This document shows, one piece after another, positions 43,904 through 56,300 of a stretch of 64,000 bases of DNA. Source of the DNA: Petunia secreta (lineage: Eukaryota > Streptophyta > Magnoliopsida > Solanales > Solanaceae); NCBI GenBank assembly GCA_029990175.1, contig JARKIP010000017.1, positions 28,817,001 through 28,881,000 on the forward strand, read 5' to 3'. A program made the translations under genes and the position numbers. The notes beneath the pieces are model-generated. The model saw nothing but the letters and a program-made list of their open reading frames with translations, ran no database searches and was not told the DNA's origin. Positions within the stretch are counted from its first letter, which is position 1. Every line of letters begins with the position of its first letter.

Positions 43904-46175
43904 CCTCAACGAGGTCCAAATACCTATCAATCGGCCAGGATCGGCTCGGACCGGCCCATTAAGAGTCGGCTCACCGATTCCAGTACCGGTCCGGTCCGGG
44001 CCATTATTGGTCCGGTCCAAACTGGTCTTTTTTATAAAAAAAAAAATTGGGACAATTACATGGAGAGACACCTCACTTATGAAAATTACCAAAAAAGACC
44101 CCTATTTTCCTTCTTTACCCGACCTAGCACCCCCCTACTTTTTTTATTTTTTTCTTTCACTCTATAGCACTCCTTATTTAAAGAAAAAAAACCCTAGCCC
44201 CCATTTTTTTCCCTCTTCTCCTTCTCTCCTTCCCATTTTCTCTCTTCTCTTCCCCATTAACCCTAATGCAGCCGCCACCCCTCTAACCCTTCCACCATTG
44301 CCCCACCGTCATCCCCTCCCCTCCAAGCCACTGACGACGTCGCCGCCATGATCACCACCACCACCACCACCGCTGTTTCTTCTTCTTCTTCTTCTTCTTC
44401 TTCTTCTTCTTCTTCTTCTTCTTCTTCTTCTTTTCGTTTTTTTTTATTTTTTGCTTTTTGAATAACAATGTTGATTTTCGTTTTGTATTGCGATCCTAAC
44501 TCCGGTGAGGAGTTTATTTATCAAGTTTCTTCTTTTTCTTCACTTTTATCATAAAAATTCATTGAGATCTACTAGTTTTTTATTAAAACTTTTGTTTAAT
44601 GTTTAGATCTAGTATTTTTCTTGTATAAAACTGTATAAATCTGGGATGTTTGTTAAGCTTTTGTGTAAAAGCTGCCCGAAGCACTGTTTAAAGTCAGATT
44701 TGTGAGTTTATACACTTTTATACATTTTTATACAAGTTTTATAGAATTTCTGTAAACGTGTATAAAAATGTATAAATCTGTATAAGTACGTACTGACAGT
44801 GTATAAAATACATTCTATGTATTGTAAAATTTGTATAAAGCTGTATATGCATGTATTAATAATGAATAAAATTGTATAAATTTCAGATTTGTGCACTTTT
44901 TATGGATGTTTTGTATAAAATTTATGTTTTTTGTGTATATTTTTGTATTTTTCTTCTTGCATCCACAATTTTCTATGTATTTACATGTATAATTTATTAT
45001 TTTGAAAGATTTAGGTGTATAAAATTATCAAAAAATAATTATTTAAACAAATCCACTAATAAAATAAGCAAATCCGGTGAATTTTTGGTTTTCCAGCCAC
45101 CGCCGGCGGTGGCGGCTCAGTTTATGGTGGCGGGATAGTGGTGGGGGAGGGTGAGGGAGTGGCTCCTAGCATTTTTAGTTTAAATATGTGCTACGTTATG
45201 TAATTTTGAAAATAAGGGGGTGCTATGTTGTGTAATGTAAAAATAAAGGGGTGCTATGGTTGAAATGTGGCCCCTCATTTGTAATTTTGTGTTGTGGGGT
45301 GCCTAGTTTTGAAAATTCCCCAAAAAAACTTAACCCGGCTCGGCCCTAGCCTATTAAGCACTGGTCCGGTCTGATTTTTTTTCCATATTTTAGCTAAGCC
45401 TGTCACTTTGTACTTGCAATTGGAAGGACATATAATCCTATATAAAAAGAGAAGGAAGGTGAAAGCAAGAAAGAAATGATCAAAACATCTTGAGAATCAT
45501 ATACTTTGACTCATTGATGGAAACTAAGTTTAATCACTATGTTAATTTGATGCACTACTCATGAAGTAAAAGATCACTGTTATTATTCTAAGTAAGTACT
45601 ATATCATCATTACTATAGTACGCCTAGTCAAATAGATACAACTTTAATACTACAACTTAAGGGTGAGAAACTGAGACTATCAATTTCTCTTTCAACCAAG
45701 AAGATCAGTTGTATAAAATACTTAATTAATATATTCTTGATTTCTACTACTTGGTCTAACTTATTGACTGCTGCTTAGCAATGAAAAAATAGTAAATGAA
45801 TATGTTCATTCGTTGTACCTAATGAAACTAAAAATATCTTTGATACTGCTGCATATTGAGGGATTTTAAAAGGGACTAAATGCTACATTAAATTTTGTAT
45901 GATTCTTGACAAAATCATCTCTCAATTTTTCTCGACATATAGTATAATTTTTCTATCAAAAAACCGGTCCGGTCCGGTCCACCGGTGGGCCAAAGAATGG
46001 TCTTTTACCGGTTCGGGCTAAGCGGTCTTTTTTTTTTAAGCCCGACTCGGCCCGCAACCTGCTTCCTCCTTGTCCCGGGCCGTTTATTATGAACCGGTTC
46101 GATCAGTCCGGTCTTTTATCGATATGGTCCGATACCGGGCTAGCCCGGCTCGATTAACAGGTATAGGTCCAAGTT
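43904..46175. mobile_element. Possible non-autonomous DNA transposon with GGTCCGGTCC-rich ends
   Basis: The left end (GGTCCAAATACCTATCAATC near 43912) and the complement of the right end (GGACCTATACCTGTTAATC near 46165) resemble each other. Both flanks are dense in CCGGTCCGGTCC/CGGCTCGG phrases (43930-44030 and 45960-46150). This is typical of subterminal regions of plant hAT-like elements, but no target duplication was found. An inner block (about 44040-45330) has its own loosely inverted edges (GGGACAATTACATGGAGAG and the complement GGGGAATTTTCAAAACTAG), so it may be a second, nested element. The inner block includes a (CTT)n run and repeated GTATAAA phrases at 44620-44880. No coding gene was recognised. 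Confidence 0.4.
44376..44432 (+). repeat. (TTC)n microsatellite
   Basis: About 19 uninterrupted TTC units preceded by a (CAC)n stretch. Confidence 0.9.
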
Positions 46176-47034
46176 AAAAGATATGGTAAAACATTGAGTG
46201 ATACATTTGCAATTTTTTTTTTCTCTCAAGTAATCTAGAAAAGTGGAGTCTACTCATTTCATGCTGGAGCTTCCTTAGTAACAAAGACAAGTATAAGATA
46301 ATTTGGTAAGGGCAAACCTATGAATTGGAAAATATTTAACATAGGATAAAAATTAAGCAATATTGAATAATATAGTATGAAAAATTTGTATATTCTCACA
46401 TATCACATAATGGTGATTGTACAAAATGGTAAATTAATGGTGAAATCATTAATTTGACATCAAAATTAAATTAATATCAATGCAAATTTGATCTTTTAAA
46501 GTAACAAAAGTGAGTGTATGAAATGATGATATCAAACATTTTGGAATTAAACAGGAACAGTATTCACTTCAAAAAATTGATATGGAGGGAATATCATAAT
46601 GACTTTGAATACAATTTTTTATTATCTTCGTAATTATTATTATCGTGAACAATATTAAAATCCCATATGGATGAAAAATTATCCATTTCAATGTGAGTCA
46701 AACTTTCCCTTGCAAATGGATAGTAGTTGTCAAATTAGAAGCAGCTGTCTTCTCTTATTTTATGACCCCTTTTTTTGTAAAGTTAGGCAGTCCTTGTTTC
46801 AATGGTGTCTTTTTTTGGGTGACTCATTTGCTGACCAAACTAATTTTGACTATCTTTGTCCAAAAGTTCCAACTAGTCCCGTGTTTGTAAGACCAAGAGA
46901 AATTGAGAATCTACTCATCCATAATGAACCACGGGACCACAAATGTATAAGGCACCTAATAGTGTGGTCTAAGAAAAATTATATAGTCGAGTTGCTGTTT
47001 TTATCATTTAACCATTTAATCACAAAATAAAGCT
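46176..47034. other. Intergenic, no gene seen
   Basis: AT-rich DNA. An ORF of 119 codons at 46671 has no recognisable domain and atypical composition, so I do not annotate it. Confidence 0.45.
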
Positions 47035-47312
47035 ACACTCTCTTTGTCCATACTATTTAATTTTTTATTTGTGGTACACATTTTAAGAAATTAATTTTTC
47101 CACATTAATTAAGGAAGCTATTAACTATATCAATTTTTATATTAAATTTATAAATAAAAAATGGTATTTTTTTAAATTTATTTAGATTATTTATTCATAA
47201 GGGTATCTTTGAAAAAATACAGCTAATACATTCTCAATTAAACCACCATTTATTTTGGACCAAAATAAAAAAGTAGAACACAAAATAATATGTATTGGAG
47301 AGAGAGTAATAC
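47035..47312. mobile_element. Stowaway-like MITE (tentative)
   Basis: The ends CTCTCTTTGTCCATACTATT and the complement of AATATGTATTGGAGAGAGAG are loosely inverted. The interior is about 75% AT without coding capacity. The edges resemble the CTCCCTCCGTCCCA family. Confidence 0.4.
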
Positions 47313-47479
47313 ATACTCATATCAATGTCATATATCATAATTAAGGGATACGAATATCAATCTTGCATTCATAATTTTAGTGATAAATTTAAAACCAATT
47401 ACACTTCTGAACTTTCTTAATGGTTATTTGTATACTTTTTTTAAAAAAATATTTCACTGTAATTGAGGAATAAGGTGAA

Positions 47480-48110
47480 AGTCGCTTCAATGGTGGACAA
47501 GATTTGGGAAGTGAGTTGATGGTTCAGACATATGAAAAGGAAAAGCATAAATGCCCTAATGAGGAGGTGCAAGAGGTTGGCGTGTTGGATCTATGGAAAG
47601 ATAGAGGTCGACCGACGAAGAATTGCGGCGAGATAATTAGGCATGACATGACACAATTTCAGATTACTCAAGACTTGACCTTAGACAGAGTAGTTTGGAT
47701 GTCTAGGAGGTAGAAGGTTAGAAGACGATTGAATTTTTTCTCTATTTTTTTGTGGAACATGGCTTGACTGAGAGGTTTTAGAGAACTTTATATATATATT
47801 ATTATTGTTATTTTCTTTTTTCATCTTATCCTCCTCTTTTTTGTTCTATTATTTTGTTTCTCCTACTTAGCTTTAATAGTTTTATGACATTGCTTTTCTT
47901 TACCTTGACTGTCTATCTTTTTATTCTATTCATGTAATCTCTTCCGTGTCATTTTTCATACTCATTTTCGAAACTAGTCTACTTCAACAGAGAGTCTTTC
48001 AAAGATAGCCTACATTTTTCATTGAAAGTAGGGATAAAGTCTGTCGTACATCTCATCCTTCTCAAACCCCACTTATAAAATTATACTTGAGTATGTTGTT
48101 GTTCACTATA
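47480..48110 (+). mobile_element. 3' fragment of an RTE-type LINE
   Basis: A reading frame at 47504-47713 carries WKDRGRPTKNCGEIIRHDM and TQDLTLDRVVWMSR, the characteristic C-terminal end of plant RTE/LINE reverse transcriptases (RGRPKKTW...D...R-W). It is followed by an untranslated tail with CTCATCCTTCTCAAACCCCA and a terminal ATGTTGTTGTT, the 3' end shared by RTE LINEs and the TS SINEs they mobilise. The element is 5'-truncated. Confidence 0.75.
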
Positions 48111-48496
48111 CACATTTTACAAAATGATAATTAATTGCACGTAATTAGTAGAAAGAAAATATGTATCGCAAGTCATTATTTGTTACACTTGGGAATAAAA
48201 TGAATTATATAGGTTAAAATGAGAATAAAAGATACACATAACATATTGCAAATTTGATAAAATGAAAGTTTGTCGCCTAATAGGATATAACATATATTTA
48301 ACTAAAATTTGAGACCAAATAGAAAAACTTACTCGCAAATATTTTAAACTAAATAAATAAATTTTATATGAGTTGATTGCCCGTATGTTCACTCGATTTG
48401 TGATGAATGATAATAATAGTCATGTTTTCTGCTTTGTCGCATAATGTTCACTTAACCTTACCTAGTTAACAGATACAATCATCGGAGTCGCCAGGC
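48111..48496. other. Intergenic, no gene seen
   Basis: AT-rich flank between the LINE fragment and the next repeat-like block. Confidence 0.4.
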
Positions 48497-51400
48497 TGTC
48501 ACGACCCTTTTTCCGCTTAAAAAAGAAAAACTTAATTGTTTTAAAAGGCTCTGTGACTAGGTGTTGAACAGGTACACAAATTATTAGAGATTTCGGAGTC
48601 GCCACTTGACAAGTTAAAGGTGTGCCAAGTCACCAGAGTGGTGTACCTAGAACACCTATGACTCGTAAATGGTCTGCGTCAGAGTTCTGGGTAAGGACCT
48701 CGGTTGACTCGCGGGAAGGTGTTAGGCACCCTCGAGTCCTGTGCCAAGCACAGTTGCTTTCATTGACGCATTTCGACTCTTTGAAATTATTTTGTTATAC
48801 TTTGCCTTGATTTGTTACGCTTCGATTTATTATTAATTTTGTCCGTTCAAATGGAAACTCAAAATCGAGATATGATCGCGCGAGCACTTCACCCGTTCGA
48901 AATCTTCCGACTTAAATCAATTAAATCGCGCAGGCACTTCACCCGTTCGAAATCTCTTGACTTAAAAGTGAGTTTCAAATGATCAATTAATTGGCTAAAA
49001 TCCAAAGTGCCTTTAATCTTATTTAATCCTAATTTTGCCTACTCGAATCATTAAGTATACTTGCTTCCATTTAAATTTTCATTCAAAATTGGCTTAAATC
49101 ATACAACCTACTTATCGCCTAGTTGAATAAATAATGCCTCCCATTTATCTTTGACAAAAAAACAGAGCCCGTTTCAACGTTATGGACCTGATTACACAAG
49201 TGATTTGCATGACTGTCCTAGTTTGCCCATACATTACAATTTTGTCCCAAATAGACAAGTGGTAACAATTATTTCTACATGTCTAATATTTTTAAAAGAA
49301 AATGCTTTACAGCTATAACCTTGCACAAGCAAAAATCATTCATAAAGAGAAAACAAACATGGCAGTGAAACAAAGAAGCAGATTCTTTTTGGGCTTGGTC
49401 CAAACCCTCAGTTTCCAGATCTGGGCCAACCCTTTTTACAAGATTGATTTAACCAAGTTTGGGCCCTAGAAGGCCTACATTTCATATGAAATTCAAGAAA
49501 ATGATTATACAGTATTTAAAGGGGAGAATACCTAGCAGATAGCTGCTCCAAAACTCAGCAAGATACACACAGCCAAAACCCAAAATACAGACAACAACCA
49601 CCAGTAGCAAACCATCAGCAAGTTCCAGCAACAACAACAACCGTTTACCTCCAGAACTCCCTTGACTCTCTATTTTTCTCACTTCTTTTCTCTCAAATCT
49701 GGGGCATTTTTTTCTTAAGAGTAAAAAACTGTTTTTCAGCTCTCTCTTGGTGTAGTGAATATTCAGATGTTTTGGTGTGTTTCAGCTCTTAGATCTCGTG
49801 TGTGTAAAAGTAGGAGTGAGGAAGTGTTTCTCTCTTTTTTCCAGATCTGCTGCCTCTCTATTTTCAGATCTGCCCCCCATTAAAATGAAGATAAAGACCC
49901 TCTTATATATGCTAAAAAGTGTGGTGAAAAGTTGGGGTAAAAGTACAACCCATGTGCCAATTGTTTTTACCTTTCTGAACCTTTGTTTGGCATGCCTAAG
50001 CTTGCACCAAAACAGCAAAAAAGAAAGGACACAAAACCTTTTTCTAAAAGCTGTCTACACCCTCTTCTTATATTTGACTTTGACTCATGTCTTATGACTA
50101 CAATATCTGAAATTTGAACTTAATTTGACCCAAACTTAACCACTTCTACCAGCTCTAAGTTTCAAATTTCAACTTGCCCCTAAGGACCCAGCTAGTAGGC
50201 TTCATGGCTCTCGGCCAAACAATCCCAAATCAAAACACTCAATGTTTCCAAGCTAAAACAGAACTAAACTAATCAAGCAAATGATTCAAACATGCTGACA
50301 CACTTCCCATGAACAACACACACTCATAAACATGTAACTTTACTAACAATGAAATAAAATCCAAGACTGGTAGCTTCCGAGTTTTAAACAGCCTGAACGA
50401 TTCAAATAAACCACCATGGATCAAAACTCAGAACTAATTGAAGAAGCATTAGTGAAGGAACAGGAACAATTAGCAACAATAATCAGATTCATTTCGGACA
50501 ATTCAGATAGAACTGAGCCTGCGCAAACCAAACGCTAAGCTAATCATATGACCTAGGCAGTGATCTACTTGGAAAATTATCTAATTCAACAAGACGAGCC
50601 ATGACATCCAAATATCGCACTTAAACACAAGGCGAAACGGGCCAAAAGAACCAACAGTTAAGCAATGAACTAGTGAAATTTGCCAATCAAACTAACATGA
50701 ATCAACGGACAAGTGCCAACTGAAATTTATCATGCTAAATAAGGGTACAAAGGAAAATCACACGTACATTTAACAGGCTATACAGTACTCGATCAGGCAT
50801 GGTTTCATATACCGAGTAATACATTAAACATAACCTTCCTAATTGAGACTCTAAGCAACATAAAAATAAGAAAAGAACTTGGGGGTTATTGTCTAACCCT
50901 TCAAACAAAATGGATCCAACGTCGCTGCCTCGACGTCGCCACTGTCACAGCCTTGCTACCTCCATGCCCTCGACATCACTGTCGCCACCTCGGCATCACA
51001 ACTTTAACATTGAAACTCAACCTTGAGTCATCATCATCACCACAACAGCTTCACAAGTCACCATGTTTCAGTCCCAATATGTCATTGAAATAGCCTCTGT
51101 CACTGTCCTCGTCGCCATAGCCTCGCTAATGTATCGCCTAAGCACCACTATTGCACAGGCACAAAACTTCCTCAAAACCCAGCCACTATGTCGAATCGCT
51201 GCCTTGAATCGCCACCTCGTCGTCACTGTTTCAATGCAATCGCAGCCAAATAAACAACCTAACAACATTCCAACAACTGCTTCTCACCAATCCGTGTCCC
51301 TTCAGTCTTTCCACCGCTGTGAGCCACCACAAAGAGTGACGGAGCCAAAGAAAGAAAGAGGGGAAACGGAGCAGCGAGAAAGAATCAAACTTGAGGGGTC

Positions 51401-52008
51401 TTTACGATAAATGAGGTCAGAATCCGGTATTGGAGACCTAGGCGAGTTCATTGATGTATGTATTGAACGGAAAAAATGGTGTCGCCGGACTTAGGGTTTA
51501 GCCCGAATTTTGGAGCCTCGATTCACGCCTTTCCATTCAGTTTTTGGGAAAATTAATATCGGAACTTGGAAGAGGGGGTGAAGAGGTTTTGTTAGTAGGA
51601 GTGGGCCGGTTCAAAAATTTAATAGAAGAGGTTTTGTAATGGGGAAAAATGTGTGGGAAGGGTTTTGTTAGTAGGAGTGGGCCGGTTCAAAAATTGTGGG
51701 TTGGGCTTTTCAAATGGGCTAGATTGAATTTATAAATAACTATTTAAAGACAAATTATTTTAAAATATGCATAATTCTCATGAATTTAAATCACACAAAT
51801 TATCACAATCAAAATGTGAAGTCACAATTAAACACATAACAAGTATTTTAGTTAATTTTTATTTTTTTATTTAATGAAAAAATTTAGCTAAAAATAAAAG
51901 GCTAAAATTCTAGGAAAATTCTGCGAAAATCCTAAAATATTAGCTCGCCTATTTTGAGCTATTTCAAGCTATTTTTGAATTGTCGTGCCAAAATTAGGTG
52001 ATTACACA
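48497..52008. repeat. Repeat-like block, possible large solo LTR (boundaries uncertain)
   Basis: Starts TGTCACGACCC, as many plant LTRs do, and ends near GGTGATTACACA at about 52006. The phrase GAAGGTGTTAGGCACCCTCG (48716) is of a kind I associate with LTRs of Solanaceae TAT-type elements. Internal short duplications: GCACTTCACCCGTTCGAAAT at 48882 and 48931, and GTTAGTAGGAGTGGGCCGGT at 51591 and 51669. No retrotransposon genes are present and no flanking duplication was found. ORFs at 49777 and 51063 lack domains. Confidence 0.3.
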
Positions 52009-53343
52009 AACATAAATTTTCATTAATGTTTTTCTCATGTTAGTTTTTAGATGATGTGACATCTATAATTTTAGAAAAAATACCCATAAAAAACTAAAAT
52101 TTTGGACCCAACCCACTTTAAACTCAAACAAAACCCTAACCCGATGGAGTTTGTACAATTGAGTTTTTCACTCTTAGAAGATGTTTTTCACTGCCGCATC
52201 TGTCACTTGAGGATTTTGTGCTTAAACTTCTTTGGGTTGTAAGTTCTTGTCGGTTAGTTTAGGTTACACTAAGTTACTTTTTGAAATTTGTTTAACTCAT
52301 GCTAAAGATGTACTATAAATTACATTATAAAAAATTGGTGATATTCGATTGATTTTCTTGGTGTAGAAAGTTAATAAATATTTTTTGTTGAAATTGTTTT
52401 GATTGTGGTTATGATAACTGCAATCTTCTTTATTTTCATTTACTTGTAGGTATTTTTATAGCGATGTGTAAAATATTTAATCATGTGGGAACTAGAATTA
52501 AAAATGGGGTTTGAGTTGGGTATAGAGTCAGTCGGGTCCAAAACGATTTTTTTTATTTGGATAACTTTTACTAAAATTTTAGTTGCCAGTCAATAAAAAA
52601 CTAACCAAATTTTGTGTTTGTATTTAGAATGAAAGTGTTTATAACTAGGTAAAGTTAAATAACAATTACAAGACCATGATAAATATACATTCACCTCACT
52701 AAATCATGTAATTATGCTAGTACATTGATATACCCTTTCTGTGCTAATTTATGTGTTACTATTTCTTTTTTAATGTGTCACAAAAAAATGTCACACTTTT
52801 TTATTTGACAACTATTTAATAAATTAGTTTTATTTTATCATTATTGGGTGCTACTTACTTTAAAAACTATCAACAACTTTTTAATTACTCTAATCTTTTC
52901 TTTCTCCATGTAAAATCAAACACCGCCATATAAATAAGAGCAAAAGAAATAAGTACTATATAATTTAATAGAAGCACCCGTCCAATTAATTTTGTGCCAC
53001 ACTTGTACACGCAAAAGACCAAAGTTTTCAGTCAAAATACATGGTGCTCGTGACTATAGAGGAGTTGCGCGTATCAAAATCTCCATGTGTTTCGCCCAAA
53101 GATTACTACCCACCAAATTACTCTGTTTCCCATTTTCTCTCTCACACACTAACACACCCCACATTTTACACACACTAATTTATTCTTCTATCTTTTCTCA
53201 CTTTCCGTCTTACAACTTTCCACGTCAACTCTAAAACAATCGCCGAATCGGTCAATGATCACCGTATTAAATCTCCACTGTCCAATCTAGGGTTCCGATA
53301 ACTCTCGATTCTCCAATCAACGGCTCATAATTTCAGCTCCGAT
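52009..53343. other. Upstream region of the PHD/SWIB gene, with a possible MITE
   Basis: 52735-52960 has Stowaway-like sequence (CCTTTCTGTGCTAATTTATG). A TATA-like CATATAAATA lies at 52927. The last 200 bp before 53344 are pyrimidine-rich with TCTCTC tracts, as in many plant 5' leaders. I cannot place the transcription start. Confidence 0.4.
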
Positions 53344-56300
53344 ATGGGCGATTTGCAGCTGATCGGAGCTCCGGTTGATAATTCTCCGGCGACGTTGACT
53401 CCGGAGGTGAAGGCATCGGTGAAGGTGAATAACGTGATCTGCTGTAGCGAGAAGCGGAAGCGAGGTAGACCGCCACGTGGAGCGGTGGCGATTAAAGCTA
53501 CGCCGGTAAAGAGACGACGAGAGGAAGTGGAGGAACAAGAAGAAGAAGATGTTTGTTTCATTTGTTTCGATGGCGGTTCTCTTGTCCTTTGCGATCGCAA
53601 GTGAGTAAATTTGGCGCTTTTGTTGTTTTTGCATGCGAAATTTACTTCAGTTTCAGCTGAATATTGATATCATAGTACTCCTCCCGTCCCACTTTGTTTG
53701 TCATAGTTTGAATTGGCATAAAGTTTAATAAATGAAAGAAGACTTAAACTTGTAGTCTAAAATGAGCTACAAATATCTGTGCGGCCGTAAATGAGTAAAA
53801 TGAAAAGGTTTGAGTCAAACTGTTTCCAAATATAGAAATATGACAATCTTATTGGGACAATCTTATGAGTAAAGTACGACAAACAAAGTGGGACGGGTAC
53901 TTTATAGATAGAAATGTAAAAGTACTTTTCTAATGAGTTAAGTTGCAATGTTATGTACAGTGTTGGTGTAAAGAAACTTCTACTCTATCAAAGTTGTAGG
54001 GAAAGGTGACCTGATAGTTTAAAAGAAGTTACCTTAAAAATATTTATAGGCAAGCTTCCATAAAATGTGAGATTTTCAATCTTGAAAATAAAACAGATTA
54101 CCTCGCACAACATTACGCAAAGGTGACCTGATAGTGTAAAGAAACTTTTATGCTATCAAGTCACCCTATAATTAAGACATGCAAGTCTCTGTAAAAAAGA
54201 GAGTGGAATTTGCAATCTTGAAAATAAGACATGTTACTTCTTACCACAATGGGTAAATGTGACCTGATAGTGTGGAAGTTCTTTACACTGACCGTGTGTA
54301 AAACTTAAATCTTTTCTTAACTTATATCAAATTGATTGCTTAATGGTTTTAGATTGAGGGCAAGTTGATTGATCATAATGATTGTTGTTTTCTTAACATT
54401 TAGGGGGTGTCCGAAGGCATACCATCCAGCTTGTATTAAGAGGGATGAGGCATTTTTCCGCGCTGCGGCTAAATGGACCTGCGGTATGTAACTCTGCTGC
54501 TAAACAATCTTAAAGAAGAACATGTTTTCTTCATTTGGTTCTCTGGGCTTGACTTGCTGTTCCCATATCCATTTATTTAATCTTGTTCGTAGAGTTTGTG
54601 GATATTTTTGGGCAGGCAATTGCTATTTTTCTTTTTGTCATTTACAAAGATGGACGTACCTATCGGGCAAGGTCATATAGATTTATAATTGTTGGTACAC
54701 CAATCTATGTGGAATGCATCTCATATAAATTTGTGTTTGTCGGATAGCTTTTCGCTTGTGGCGGGAAGTTCTGGGATGGTTTGGGCTCCAATAGGTGATG
54801 CCAGACTTGGTCAAAGAGTTAATGCTCAGCTGGACTTTTAGAAGATGGAAGAGAAAACATAGAGCGTGGATGTTGCTCCTCTAGACTTATGTGGGCCATT
54901 TGGGGAGAAAGAAATAGGAGTTTTCGAGGGTATAGCGAGGGATTTTGTACAATTGAGGAGCATCTTCGCCTTATTTCTTTTTGGTGAACTCATGAGATTT
55001 GTGTTCACATAGAAGATTAAGTGTTGTTGGTAAAAAATCATATTTTGCTGTGAGGTTTCTACCTTTTTGATATACTTCTTGTATAAGTGGGTGCCTTTCG
55101 CCATTTGTGTTAATAAAATTTGGTAACTTCATTAAAAAAAGAAAAAAATTAATGAGTGCATTAAAGGCTATAATTTCATTGTGCTACTGCAAGTTGCATT
55201 TAATCCTGTTCTGCAGATAATTACCATGTAGAAGTTAACCTTATGTATAAAGGTGCTATCGCAGGCTTACCGGAAACATGTAGATAAAGGTGCAAGTTAA
55301 ATTTCATGGCAGGCAGTTATATGCATTGAAAATGTCAAAAAACCCTTCATTGTAGTGTTTCCTTCTAAATATCTAACGACCAAAGTGCTGGGATTCTTCT
55401 TTCTACCGTTTTCTCGTAAATCATCATAAGTTGGTCACAGAGATATCGATTACATCAACATAAAATTTAGAATGAATTGTTACTTCTGTGCAGATAGACA
55501 TATGTTCACATCTGAACATTTAGCAAACCACCTTAAACAGAAATATCCACACATACCGGTATCTGCCCAATCACAAAAGTACGTTAGTATGAGAACTTGA
55601 TGAAAACAAAGAGCAGTAAGCGCACAGTGGCCAGATTGAATGGCGTCTGTGTTGGGTTGAGAGAGAGAGTAGGGAAGGCACATGTGCTCTGGTTCAATAG
55701 GCAACAAGAATGGATTCAGAAGTTCGTTCTTTGGAAGGGATAAAAGGAGGAATACTAGGATCTAGTTCGTTCTTTGGTAGTCCTATCATGTCAAAAAACA
55801 CTTCTTGAGCAGCAGCATACTAGTTACAATCAGCCGGGATCAGCATATTTAATTTTTTAGCTATAATTGACATCGAATATTTCGTCCATCGGGCCAATCC
55901 GTTTGATTAATATAGGTAAATTAAAATTGACATGGTTCACGTTGCGGATCAACACTTTTAGTAGTTCAAATCCATTGGTTCTAATTTGTATTCTTGAGAA
56001 GATTGAACTGTTAACTATTAGTCTTGAATAAGTTACTTCTAGTTATCATTAAATTGAATATCATATTAGGTGCGTGTAATGTTCTTTATCAAATATTAGG
56101 TGCATGTAATGTTTTGTTGATTATAAAATCATCATTCCTAGAAGCTTGCATGATATAACATTCTCAAAATTTTTTTGTTTTCAGGTTGGCATATTTGTAG
56201 TGTATGTCAAAAGGCTTCCCACTATATGTGCTATACTTGTACATATTCGGTGTGCAAAGGATGTACAAAAAATGCGGATTACTTTCGTGTTCGAGGAAAC

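Noticed and set aside
44007..44351. Pro/Ser-rich ORF of 114 codons
   Set aside because: Low-complexity C/T-rich sequence in a repeat-like region with no domain.
46671..47030. 119-codon ORF
   Set aside because: No recognisable family, no intron or promoter signals, AT-rich intergenic setting.
51063..51410. 115-codon ORF with TCGTCGCC-rich codons
   Set aside because: No domain, within the repeat-like block 48497-52008; both strands are open because of composition.
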